Source: Cyclina sinensis
Lineage: Eukaryota > Mollusca > Bivalvia > Venerida > Veneridae
Direction of reading: 5' to 3'
Assembly (NCBI GenBank): GCA_012932295.1
Contig: JAAONU010000004.1
Span: 28,064,304 to 28,128,303 of the forward strand
DNA length: 64,000 nucleotides
Part shown: piece after piece, positions 1 to 12,300 of the stretch
Numbering within the stretch: position 1 is the stretch's first letter
How the letters are laid out: every line of letters begins with the position of its first letter
Notes under the pieces: generated by a model
Database searches by the model: none
The model's input: only the letters and a program-made list of their open reading frames with translations
Told to the model about the DNA's origin: nothing
Position numbers and translations under genes: made by a program

Positions 1-1413
1 TGACAAAGCTTAAAGAAGATCAGAGCAAAATTAAGACTACTACAGTGCGGACAAGGTTTTTCTATAATTTGACCTAGTGACCTAGTTTTCAAGGTCACAT
101 AACCCAGTTTCGAACCTGACCTAGATATCATTGAGATACACATTCTGACCAAGCTTGTAGAAGATGGGACCAAAATTAAGACCGCTAGAGTGCAGACAAG
201 CTTTTTCTAAAATTCGAACAAGTTACCTTGTTTTCAAGGTCACATGACCCAGTTACGAACTTGACCTAGATATCATTGAGATAAACAATCTGACCAAGTT
301 TGAAGAAGATCGAACCAAAATTAAGACTGCTAGAGTGCGGACAAGCTTTTTCTATAATTTGACCTTGTGACCTAGTTTTGAAGGTCGCATGACCCAGTTT
401 CGAACTTGATCTAGATATCATTGAGATTAACATTTTGACCAAGTTTGAAGAAGATTGCACCAAAATTAAGACCGCTATAGTGCGGACAAGCTTTTTCTAT
501 AATTTAACCTAGTGACCTAGTTTTAAGGGTGAGATGACCCAATTATGAACCTGACCTAGATATCATTGAGATACACATTCTGACCAAGCTTGAAGAAGAT
601 GGGACCAAAATTAAGACCGCTAGAGTGCGGACAAGCTTTTTCTATAATTTAACCTAGTTACCTTGTTTTCAAGGTCACATGATCCAGTTACGAACTTGAC
701 CTAGATATCATTGAGGTAAACAATCTGACCAAGTTTGAAGAAGATCGGACCAAAATTAAGACAGCGAGAGTGCGGACAAGCTTTTTCTATAATTTAACCT
801 AGTGACCTTGTTTTAAGGGTGAGATGACCTAGTTATGAACTTGACCTAGATATCATTGAGATAAACATTCTGACCGAGTTTAAAGAAGATCGCACCAAAA
901 TTAAGACGGCTAGAGTGCGGACAAGCTTTTTCTATAATTTAACCTAGTGACCTAGTTTTAAGGGTAAGATGACCCAATTATGAACCTGACCTAGATATCA
1001 TTGAGATACACATTCTGACCAAGCTTGAAGAAGATGGGACCAAAATTAAGATCGCTAGAGTGCGGACAAGCTTTTTCTATAATTCAACCTTGTTTTCAAG
1101 GTCAAATGATCCAGTTACGAACTTGACCTAGATATCATTGAGGTAAACAATCTGACCAAGTTTGAAGAAGATCGGACCAAAATTAAGACTGCTAGAGTGC
1201 GGACAAGCTTTTTCTATAATTTAACCTAGTGACCTAGTTTTAAGGGTGAGATGACCTAGTTATGAACTTGACCTAGATATCATTGAGATAAACATTCTGA
1301 CCAAGTTTAAAGAAGATCGCACCAAAATTAAGACCGCTAGAGCGCGGACAACAATTGTGAACGGACGACGGACAAAAGGCGATCACAAAAGCTCACCCTG
1401 TCACTATGTGATA
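1..1413 (+). mobile_element. hairpin-ended tandem-unit element, family F1 (5' end outside window)
   Basis: About nine head-to-tail ~145-bp units, each containing GTGACCTAGTTTT, TTGACCTAGATATCATTGAG and GTGCGGACAAGCTTTTTC. They are followed by an ACGGACGACGGAC tail and a truncated 3' end, GCTCACCCTGTCACTATGTG. The tail matches the complete F1 copies elsewhere. It abuts a fragment of the S1 hairpin MITE at 1413. Confidence 0.8.
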
Positions 1414-1480
1414 TAGGCTCTATACTGGTGGCAAAGGCTAATCACCTTTGGGTCCAGCAGGTTACGGATTAAGCAAGCAT
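1413..1480 (-). mobile_element. truncated S1 hairpin MITE
   Basis: GGCTCTATACTGGTGGCAAA followed by GGCTAATCACC and CCAGCAGGTTACGGATTAAG is the reverse orientation of the left half of the S1 elements at 18.7 and 41.3 kb. Confidence 0.6.
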
Positions 1481-4300
1481 TTTCATAGCAAGTAACCCCT
1501 ACCATTTTGAACACCTGATGAGAACTTGACCTCAAGAGTCCTTGAATATGGAAGTTACGGAGTAGACGCATAATTCGCTATGGTCAGATGGATGGATGCA
1601 AAGCAATATTCTCCGACCAGTTTCAGCATTAGGCGGGTAGTAAAAAACAAAATAATGATTGTTCATCAATAACTCTTTATTAAGTGTACCAAGGTATATT
1701 CAATGCACACTATGTTATAAAACATTTATTGATTTGCACAATCTTGCACACCTTGCTATTTGTTAGCATAAAAACATAAATACATCTGCTCAATTACATA
1801 CATCGGCTCATCTTCAAAATCAGCCATAGGCAATTAAAACATGGTTTCTCTGTAGTGGTAACCGTCACACTTAAGATGTTGAGTCAAAATTCCAAAAACA
1901 TACTTCCAAAAATAATAACCACAAACATTCTGGAATTTTATGACAAATGACTTCAAGAACTTCTGTTTATGTATAAAATAAGGTAAAAAAAAGCAATATA
2001 TACATCTCTCTTGGCATAGGTGAATGCCATATTTAAAACTCTCCAACAATATAAAATACTAGTTGTCCATGATAGCAAAATATAGCTGAAATGAATCAAA
2101 AGACTACATGTTAGATCAGTGCTCAACCCTTCACTATTAAAACCAAAATGACAATGAGTTTATGCTAAGGATAAGATTAAAACCAAATGACTATTAGCTT
2201 AAAGGATTAATCTCTCTAAATCAAAAAGTCTCATCCTACCAATGGTTTCTGATCATCTTTCTGATTTTGATTGATTTTTGTGTTTATATGCAGTAGAGCA
2301 AGATTTAGATCAACAATGCTCAGCATAATGCACTGGTGGGCTACAATATACCAAAACTAAATCTGATTTTGAAAAGCAGACACATAGAGTTTGTTTTGAG
2401 GGATAACTGACAAGGTCAATGTCTAGTGTCAAAACAAGTGATATTCTATGTTTGCGGGGGATTTTTTTGTGTTTTTGTTGTTTTTTGTAACCTATGGTAT
2501 TGGTTAAATGGTCAATTCAAGCCAGTTGTTCCAAACGAAGTCAGATAAATCATTATTAGCTTTAGTGATCACAAACCAAGATCATAAAATAAAAATTTGA
2601 TCAAGGGTCTTCTGAAAACCAAACATCAGTAGTTAGTATGTATAGTTATGTTTAGGAGCTGAATAAAGAATTCCAGCTCAATTCTGTGAACAAGTACAAT
2701 CAATGACTCCAATCATTTCAATTCTAAAACATCACTCAATTTGTTTGGTTGTTGTAAATAAATAAACATTACACATAAAAAGATCTTACAAACTGTCAAT
2801 ACTTTCAGTGGCCGATTCAAGGGGATTTGATAAATAGAGGATATTTGTTTGTTTTTGTGGAAGATGAGAATTTATTTCATCAAGTGAACACCATATGTGA
2901 TATTTTCACGAGTGGCACAGTTTATCAACATTTATTGAATTTTTGCCATACATACTTTAATTATAAAAGCGGATTAATACTCAATATTCAATCAAATGAA
3001 TTGAAAGTCGGCCATATTGGATATTGTCCATGTGAGTTATGTAAACAAATCAGACATTTTAAATAATTTATGGCGAATTTCATCATTGTTCACGACTAGG
3101 AATTCAATATTATAGCTGGATTTAACAAGGTAAATAAATTTCACTCGCTGTCACTGTCTGAAATACAGCGGATTCTCTTGTATTTACGTGGTGGGGAAAT
3201 TCCTGAAGTTTCATCAAGCAGGCCAGCTTTTGGACTGGAATTTATGACCTGTTGAGATAGTTGCTGGGTTGCAGTTTTAGAGGAATTGAAATTGAAAGTA
3301 ACATTTCCATGAAAGTGACTGTTCATGAAAAATCCTCTTGGTGCAGGACCAGATTCACTATTTCCTGCAACCATTGGAGCAGTGTGGTTCTTGGGTAAAT
3401 CAGGTAAAAAAGTAGTTCGGGCACAAACAGTGTATTATCAAAATGGTAATTTCACTGATTCAAAACAGTGTATTATCACTTTTATCTCACTGATATTTCC
3501 CTATATTTCATTGGTAGGCATAAAATAAAAACACATAAATCATTCCTGAAAGCAGTAAGTATGATATTTTATATGAAGAGTAACAGTTACTATCTCTGAG
3601 AGTAAGGAGCAAAATGCAACCTAGTATAAAAGAATGCTTGTCCATTCTAAATACTGCCATGGCACTCCGATCATGGTAAGATCATCATAGCCATAAAAAT
3701 TTTCATATAAGAAAAAGACTGTAAATTTCTCTATAGACACACATATATATACATGTATTTGTTTCCTCGAAACTGAAGAAATAACCTGTTTGTTTGTTGT
3801 TGTTTTTTTACAAGACCTGACATAACTTTAATTCAAACTTTGTCATCAATATTTTGTCCTGCCACAGTTGAGTCAGTGAATCTCTGAGAATAGACTTTTA
3901 GTCCATTTAACATTTACAGATACCATTCTTTAGTTTATCAAGATAAAATATATACTTTCAATAAAATTGATAATCTACAGACCATGGGTAACATGCATAC
4001 AACAAAAGGCAATTTAGTGTAAACCATAACGTAAGTTGTAAATCATAATAATAATACTACTAATAATAATATAAAAAAAAAAACTGCTATTCTTGAAAAC
4101 AACAAATAGTGAGGGCTCAGTGTAAAACTATAATTGTAACTACAAATAAAATAAGGACATACAATAGTTCAGTACAAAGTAAGCCATACCTTGGATGTTA
4201 CACATATCTATTTTTTTTTCACTATTTCAGATTACAACTGTCATGGAAAGGCTATTCCTAGGAATGTGAGATGCATGTATAAAAGTAGAAATAATAGTTA
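1481..4300. other. 3' flank, no assignable gene
   Basis: AT-rich sequence with scattered simple repeats (an AATAATAATACTACTAATAAT-like tract near 4045-4070). Apart from the coding-like segment at 3141-3374 I see no supported gene, RNA or complete mobile element. It may include a long RIF1 3'UTR. Confidence 0.4.
3141..3374 (-). other. orphan coding-like segment, possible terminal exon
   Basis: A 77-codon minus-strand frame ending SPPRKYKRIRCISDSDSE and a stop, with an earlier HGNVTFNFN stretch. A TTGCAG sits near its upstream edge and could be an acceptor. The basic-then-acidic C-terminal tail looks like real protein rather than random translation, but I recognise no family. It could be a relic of a transposon-encoded protein, an alternative RIF1 3' exon, or chance. 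Confidence 0.25.
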
Positions 4301-5129
4301 CAAGAGGGCCATGATGGCCCTAAATCACTCACCTGAGTACTTTGCCTGAGCAAATATCAGAAGAAAAGTTACAGTTTCTATTATTTCTTCATTAAAAATT
4401 TTCAAAGACCTTATATTTTACACAAATAGGACCCATGAGACATAATTAGAACAAAACTTGGTATACAACCACTAAGCAATACTACATATACAAAACATCT
4501 AAGCTCTATGGCACAGTTTCAGACAAGATTTTGACCCCTGGAAAATAATTTGAGCAATCTTTGAAGAGGTCAACTAAGCAATGCTTAACACCAAATATCT
4601 AAAATCTTGAGCTTGCAGTTTCCATCAAGATTTTCAAAGACTAAATATTTTACATTAACAAGACCCTGGCAAAGGGCCAATATGACCCTAAGGACATAAT
4701 TTTGAACAATTTTTGTAAAGGTCTACCAGACAATGCAACACACAAAATATCTAAGCTGTAAGACATACGGTTTCAGACAAGGTGATTGTTTAAAAAGTTT
4801 TTCCTACAGGATTGTCTTTGTTTTTAAGCCAGTGACTTAGTTTTGTACACCACATGACCCATATTCAAACTACCTTTAGACCAGAAATAATGATATCTCA
4901 ATTCAAAATATGGCCTGAAGAGTGTAAACAAGGTTTTCCTTTGATTCGGCCTGGTGTCTTAGTTTCTGATCCTATATGACCCAGTTTCTACTATGTCCGA
5001 GTTATTATCAAGGCAAACATTCTAAGCAGGTAGTCTCTAGAGTGTTTACAAGTTAAAATGACGACAATGCAGGATAAACAACGCGCCAATCACAAAAGCT
5101 CAGCCTCAGCATTGCTCAGGTGAGCAAAA
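4301..5129 (+). mobile_element. F1 element, complete short copy
   Basis: Starts AGAGGGCCATGATGGCCCT then CTCACCTGAG, and ends with the CAGCATTGCTCAGGTGAGC hairpin followed by an A-run. The internal units are diverged (CTAAGCTCTATGGCA, GTGACTTAGTTTTG). Confidence 0.8.
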
Positions 5130-5880
5130 AATCTGATAAATATACAAAACAATTGGACAACAATTCTACTCTTTATTCTGTTTTTGCAAAATAAACTACT
5201 AAAATGGTGGTCTTCCTAATGAGTCATTCTCAACATGTTTTTTCATGTACTCCTAAATTTTAGAACTTCATTTTATAGAATTTCTGATTTTCACATGAAT
5301 CTGAAATACTATAAGTTTACTATTGTAACTGTTAATTTAAAAAAACATTCAGCTCACAAACATCTAAAATCTGGAAAACACAGAATGTCAATTACATCTT
5401 GCTTTTCAATCCAAAAACCTCACTTCTACATTTCAAAAACTTGTAGTAGTTAACATCTACAGGCCCCTATTCTATGCAATGCAACATTTTGCAAAACTGC
5501 AAACTACAGCAATTCGGAACATTTGTATAAATCATTTCTAAATGAAACAATCTAAGACAGCTGCAGAAGATAAGTTTACTATCTCTTCTGAAGTTCTCTA
5601 ATCACTTTCAAGCAGTTAATCAATGAGAAACTTGAGAAATATAATGCTATTAACAAAGATTCAGATAATGGAAAAACAGACCATTACATACAAATTCTCT
5701 CATTAAATATAAATCACAAAACTTAAAAAAAAAAAAAACAGCAGCATATGTCACATTTATTCTTCAACTCAAGCCTAATAAAACCTCAGCTTGTGTCTTA
5801 TACCTTGGCTTTTCATCCAAATTCCTCACCTCTCAGTCCATTTGTCTATTCATCTTTTTCCTATTTTGATTCATCACACC

Positions 5881-5886
5881 TTTATT
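5881..5886 (-). terminator. candidate RIF1 polyadenylation signal
   Basis: AATAAA on the minus strand about 176 nt after the stop, followed by T-rich minus-strand sequence. Further AATAAA sites occur at 5755-5760 and 5172-5177, so the true 3' end could lie further on. An AATAAA overlapping the region just after the stop is too close to be the main signal. Confidence 0.35.
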
Positions 5887-6061
5887 TCGTAACCTCATGC
5901 ATTTTTTTATTCAGACTGTGAAGGACGTTTTTTTTTTTCTAAACCTATCTTTTTTTTCTCTAAACCAAACTAATTAATCTCATTTCAGAACTGTTTGTCT
6001 CATTTCAAAACAAACATATCATAAATGTACAAATCTTAATCTTATTCAATTTATGTTTATT

Positions 6062-6387
6062 TCATCTCCATGGAGAACTGCATCTTGTGCTTACAACATT
6101 TTCTATTGCTTTGTTCACCTTGGATAACATTGCAGTCAAGTTCTGTGATATCTTTACCAGTTCATTAGCACTCAATCTTTTAAAATCAATGTTCTGAGTA
6201 TCGCAAAATTTTAAAAGCGCTTCTGTCATATTTATATCTGGCTTTGAATCATCAGTCTCGCATTCAAATTGGTCACATGACTGAGCTTCCATTAATTTCT
6301 GGCTCTCTGATTTGTTAGTATTTTTAACTATTTTGTCATCACAATCAAGAAGACTATTAGAAATGCCATCTACATGTTCATCTTTGC
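6062..6387 (-). CDS. RIF1: RIF1 exon 30, terminal exon and stop (residues 2441-2548)
   Basis: 326 nt, acceptor TTTTTCAG, stop TGA at 6064-6062. The last ~35 residues (DFKRLSANELVKISQNLTAM, then SKVNKAIENVV and SPWR) match the vertebrate RIF1 C-terminus (Y.GSQLFEM...LS.M...VIKNLQSRWRSP). That helical segment contributes to DNA binding and oligomerisation. Confidence 0.93.
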
Positions 6388-9300
6388 CTGAAAAAGAAGA
6401 ACATATATAGGGAATATATATAGATGTGACATCAAGATCAACAACTAAATAAAACTAGATGCTTTTTGTGCAAAACGCGTGTCTCCCCCCTGCACCTAAA
6501 TAAAAGATCATTCAGGTAAGCAGTTTTCACTCTTCGAGCCCCTATGACCTTGACCTACTGAAACAGAATCAATAGGGTTCTTCTACTCAATAAGGGCAAT
6601 CACCCTATGAAATTTGAAGGCTCTGGGTGAAATACAACTTCAGTTACTGAGCAGAAACGGTTTACACTCTTCAGGCCCCTGTGACCTTGACCTTTGACAT
6701 ACTGACCCCAAAATCAATAGGGTTCTTCTACTCAATCAGGGCAATCACCCTATGAAGTTGAAGGCTCTGGATGAAATAGAGCTCCAGTTATTGTGCGGAA
6801 ACAGTTTTCACTCTTCTGGCCCCTATGACCTTGACCTACTGACCCCAAAATCAATAGGGTTTTTCTACTCAATAAGGGCAATCACCCTATGAAGTTTGAA
6901 GGCTATGGGTCAAATGGTAGTCCAGTTATTGAGCAGAAACGAAGTGTGACAGATGGACAGGGCAAAAACAGTATGTCTCGCCCAGACATATTAAGCTAAA
7001 TTAAATAAGCTTTGCTTGTTGTATAGAATTGTAGAACAAGAGAACAAAACAGTCCTGGAATGCTCACCTAAAAAGGAACGCTCACCTATAAAGGAACTAT
7101 CAAACAATTGGTGGAGGGGGTTGGTGTCAAATTGCAGATGGTTAAAAAACCACATAAGATATCAATTTTTTTTTTCATACTAGATAACCCAGAAATACAA
7201 CTAGACAAATATAAAATACTTAATAATATTTCGCTTAAATTGTTTCAGAAATTGTTACCCTTGTCAGAACTAAGCTGATAAACTTTTGAAGGTAAATTTT
7301 CTGGTAACTGTTTCACTTCTGGATTGCTATCAGCTGAAAAAGAAATTTGATTAAACTTAAAAGGATTTGATCAATTTATCTGAAAAACAAAAACAACAAC
7401 AAAAACAAAGAAGAACAAAAAACAATAATTTTAAAATGTTTGCTAGAAATTTTCCATTTTTATCTGATTATATATTAAAGAAGCATGTATACATTGAACA
7501 AATGAAACAAAGATAATTTCATCATGCCATACACTGTTTTATCAAGTTACCAGACTTTTTAGTTACTAATATTAACTTGAGCAGTAAAATATGTCTTTTG
7601 TGTAAAGTCTCATGTACATTCAAAATATAATGGTTTATAAGAAATAAATTCAGTGGATAACATATTAAAAACTCATCTCCAAAATTAATGCAAGAAATAG
7701 CTGAAATCATGCAAAAGGAAATAAAAAGGGGGAGGGGAGGCCGGTTCAGGAGATTACCTAACATACATGCTGTTTTTAGGAGAAATAAAAAACATTTTCT
7801 CTATTATCCTTAATTTCTGTAATTTTTAAATCCTTCCAACCTAGGCAAAGTTATAGCCTGGACAATCAAAATTGTAGCCAAATGACCTCTTGTGTGAGAC
7901 CCTTATACCTCCAACAAGTGTCAAATTAAACTCCCGGAAAAGCAAAACTATATCCAACTCACTTCTAAGAGTGATCTTGACATTTGAGCTAGCTTCCTGG
8001 TTCATGTGCACACATGGTCTGATTGAGCCAATGAGAGACTTTTAATCTACCAACCTGGTTTATGCAAGACACAAACAGTTACACTGAGGTGAACATTTGT
8101 GCCAAGTAATTTTGAACTCCTTCCAACCCAGGTTACCGACCCTCTTTAATCTACCAACCTGGTTTATGCAAGACACAAACAGTTACACTGAGGTGAACAT
8201 TTGTGCCAAGTAATTTTGAACTCCTTCCAACCCAGGTTACCGACCCTCTTTAAGCTACCAACCTGGTTCATATGCATGACACGCTGTCTTAATGATGCAA
8301 AAATTATGCCCAGTAATATTGAAATCTCTCCAACACCAACAAAGACCAAGTTACAGCCAAGACAAGCAAAAGTTTGAAATCTTTCCAACCTAGGCTACTG
8401 ACCGTCTTTAAGCTACCAACCTGGTTCACATGCATGACACGCGATCTTAATGATGCAAAAATTATGCCAGTAATTTTGAAATCTCTCCAACAAAGGCCAA
8501 GTTACAGCCAAGACAAGCAAGTTTGATGGAATGACTGATGTACAAAGCAGCAACTGTAAGCTGACCAGAGATTTTTTTGGGCAAGTACAAAAAAACTCTT
8601 CAAAGCTCTCACTTTAAAAAAAAGTTTCTAAAAATAATTTACAAATTTCAACACAAAATTGTTCTCAAATTCACTGAATAAGTTCAAGATAACAGACAGT
8701 GCACATTTAAGCTTTACCAACAAAATGTTGAGAGCAAAAGAACAAGTTTTGAAAAAGGATATATAAATCATACCTTTTACACACGATTAGCAATGTTATG
8801 CAATTTGCCTATGTAAAAACCAGTAACAGTTAGCTGATCAATGCTGGGAAACAAACAGACGGTGAAAAGTTAGTATCATGGTGAATGAATAAACTTTAAT
8901 AGAATGAAACAGCAGTGCATCAGTGAAATGTTTGCCCAAAGGTGCTTGAAAGAATTTTGTGTCATAATTTCAAAAGCAGTGAAACCTGGTCACTACTGTA
9001 ATTTTATGTCATGCAAAGAAATACCTTCTTTCAATCTCGAATCAAGGGTCAATTTTGAATTTGGCCTGTTTGGTCTCGGACTCCCAATATTCTTACCGAA
9101 CTTGGTCAATACTTTTTTCACAGTGTGTACTTTTGGTGACCGTATAGGCAAGTTGTGAATGTCACCTTCAGTTAAAGAGGACAGGTCACCGATTGTGTGA
9201 ATATTTCGTGCTCGTACAAGATTGCTCAAACCTTTGGACCTGAAATTTGAACAGTGACAACAATTGAGGTCATCATCATTCTTTTATGAAGATTCACTTC

Positions 9301-12300
9301 AGAAAATACTGTTTTTGAAGAGAACTGACCATACTTGGTATTAAAACTGTAAATCTTAAAAACACTATTATAATCCTGCTTTTTTTAATCATAAAATTCA
9401 GTCTTTACAGCAAGCAGACTTAAAAAATTCAGTTAAGTTTTTCTTTAAAAAGAACAAAAATTTCTTTTTAAGTTTTATCTGCCTTACCATGATGAAGCCA
9501 TGAGCTGGGGCAAAATTTTCTCCACAGATTCATCACATCCTATCAGTTCTGGGCAGACTGGGTCTGTGGTGTTGATCTGACTCTCCTGAGTGCTTTCATA
9601 GTTTTTCTGACTAGGACTTCCTGGTGTAGACTGGCTCTCTATAAATCTGCCAGACTGTGTCAATTTTCCAGATTCCTGACTCAAATTTTTCCCAGTCTGA
9701 AAATGTCATGTTTATAATTCTAAGACATTAGTACCATTAACCCTTGGATATAAGTTTCTTATTGCTTTACCAAGATCCTTAAAGGGATACACAGGCAAAT
9801 GAGTGCCCAAAAAATTAAACTGATATTATTTGCTCAAATCACGTTTAATATGAAGAACTTTAAATTCCCAGTATGTTTGTAGTGAAATGCAGGCTTGAAC
9901 GTAAACATTTGAACGTTCTTTAACAAAAAGTAAAACGTGAACGAAATCACTGAGTTATTTTCAAATAGGTCACGTGACAAAAACAACCAATCGTCGTTTC
10001 TCTTGGGATGTTTTTGCCGTTGGTCACGTGACAGGTACTTCAACAATCCAATCATTCACTGCGAAATTTAGCGCGAAATCTAAATTTTCTATCCAGACCC
10101 ACGTGGGTCAAGTTAAGAAACCACCCGCTTTTTTATTTAAAAAGAGGAAATCTTTGTTACTGGGACAGATCATTGTATATATTTGATCACATTTATAGTA
10201 TATTCATAGAAGGAGTGAGAAAGAAAGCATAAAACATTTGCCTGTATATCCCTTTAAGTTAAATCACAAAAGACACAATAATCTGTCTACAAAATTGCTC
10301 TATGACTGTTGTACCTGGACACATTTTCCTAGATATAGGTAATTTGAATATCCGCAGACTACCAGCAACCCCATCTTACAACATTCTATTCAATGAAACA
10401 CAAACCAGTATTTAGAACATATTGCTAATAAGTCAAAACATAATGGTAACAGCAAATTCATATATTCACTGATCACTATTTTTCCAGTTACTTTACAAGG
10501 CAACATGATTGATAGTGCTTCAGATAACCCATATCTTGTGGTTTAGACTTACCACTTTAACAAGAGGTGATGGGGGCCTTTCCATGTCAACTCTTGTCAC
10601 ATCAGTTAATGGAGTAGCAAACGACACTCGTCTTTGCTGAAAAAAGGAAAAATAATTCATTTCTAGATATCATACAAGTCATCTTCAATCATTCTGCAAA
10701 ATTCAAGGGAGAGCACATACAGAAAAAATCAGTACACAAAAACTGACCATAATGGAAGAAATCAAATTACACAGATATATATGATTCACCAGTTTCTCTA
10801 TGAATCTATGAGAGAATTCTCTTTTAAAATTTATAAATAAAGTCAAAAATTTAAGTTGCTATTGTATCCCTTCTGAACAAAAAAAGAGCTCTGGACATCT
10901 AGAAACAATTCTGCCTGGACAGAAATTATTCAGAATTCAGTTTATGATTTTTGAATTACCTTAGCAGGTGGTGATTCACTTTCTAGAGTATCGTCCTCAC
11001 TAAATTTCCTTTTCGGCCCTTTCAAAATACTTGCACTTGGGGATGCAGTTGGTGAATAAATCCTACCCACTGTGATCGGATGGAATGGTTTTCTTTTTGG
11101 TGAATCTGTTTGCTCTAATAAGCCCTTTTGTGAAGGTTTGAGAATACTGCGCCTTGCGACCCCACCTTTCTTTTCAAATTTTCTTGAACCCACAGTTAAG
11201 TTATTGTCTGAGTGTGACATTAGGAGTCTTGCAGCAGCACTAGACTTTGATATGTCTACTTCTTTTCTCGGGGTTTCGTCGAGGTATGGCACCTCCTTAC
11301 AGTTACTGTCCTGCTGTTGCACAGACTCTATGGAAGAAACTGATATATTTGGCTCTTTTGTATCGCTAACAGCTGACACACTATCGTTATCCATTTCGTT
11401 CTCAGTACACACTTTCTTTTCATTCCGTCTTCCTTTGGTGGAACCTGCAGTTTTCTTTGCATTTGTGCGTAGTCTTGTTTTTCTTGGTTGCAATTTCTTC
11501 TTACAATTTACTGCTTCTTTCGCTGTTTCAGATATTTTCTCCGGTTCTACTTTCTTTTGTATCACCTTGTCCTTCATTTCAGCAAGTGGTACATCATCAT
11601 CGGAGAAAAACGAATCATTTGTTACATTTTCTGAGCCTGCTTCACTCTGAGATGTTTCACTTCCATTCATGCTTGCATGATCTTTAGCTTTGTCATTTAC
11701 AGTACCGGATTCTATCAAATTTCTTTCACTGTCAATAAAATCCATAGCACCTGCAGTTAAATCAGTGCCGTCTGCATTAGGTGACCTTACAGTTCCATCC
11801 GTTTTGTGTTTATCACTGTGCTGAAACTGTGCATCACACAGCTTCACAGCAATAAACGGGGCTTCTTCAATTGAAAGACAAGGTTCCTCTTCAGGTATTG
11901 TCGTTACATCTGAAGATTCTGTAGGATATTCTAGATGGTCACTTTCATGCATATCTTTTTCAAGATTTTCATTTTCATCAATAATATCCACACTTCTCTG
12001 ACTAACGTTATCGTTTATTTTATCAGTAACTGCAATGTTTTTTTCAATATTCTTTGGAATCACATTACCAAACACAACAGAAGCCGGATCTGGTTGAGAA
12101 GACTGATTAACTACCTTACTCTTTTTCAGTTCTTTCTTGATTTGTGTTAATGTTTTAACAGTGTGAAGGTCTTCCTCTAAATCCAACATATCTTCGAGGA
12201 CCGTTACTTCAAGTTCTTCATGGCTTGAATCTGTATTCTCTTCAGAACTTGTGTAAGTGCTACTTCCCCCACTGGATGTATCAAGTTGTGCCATTTTACC

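Noticed and set aside
8993..9096. Extension of RIF1 exon 28 to an in-frame stop
   Set aside because: A consensus GTAAGA donor at 9091-9096 and phase-matched exons 29-30 restore the conserved C-terminus, so read-through is at most a minor isoform.
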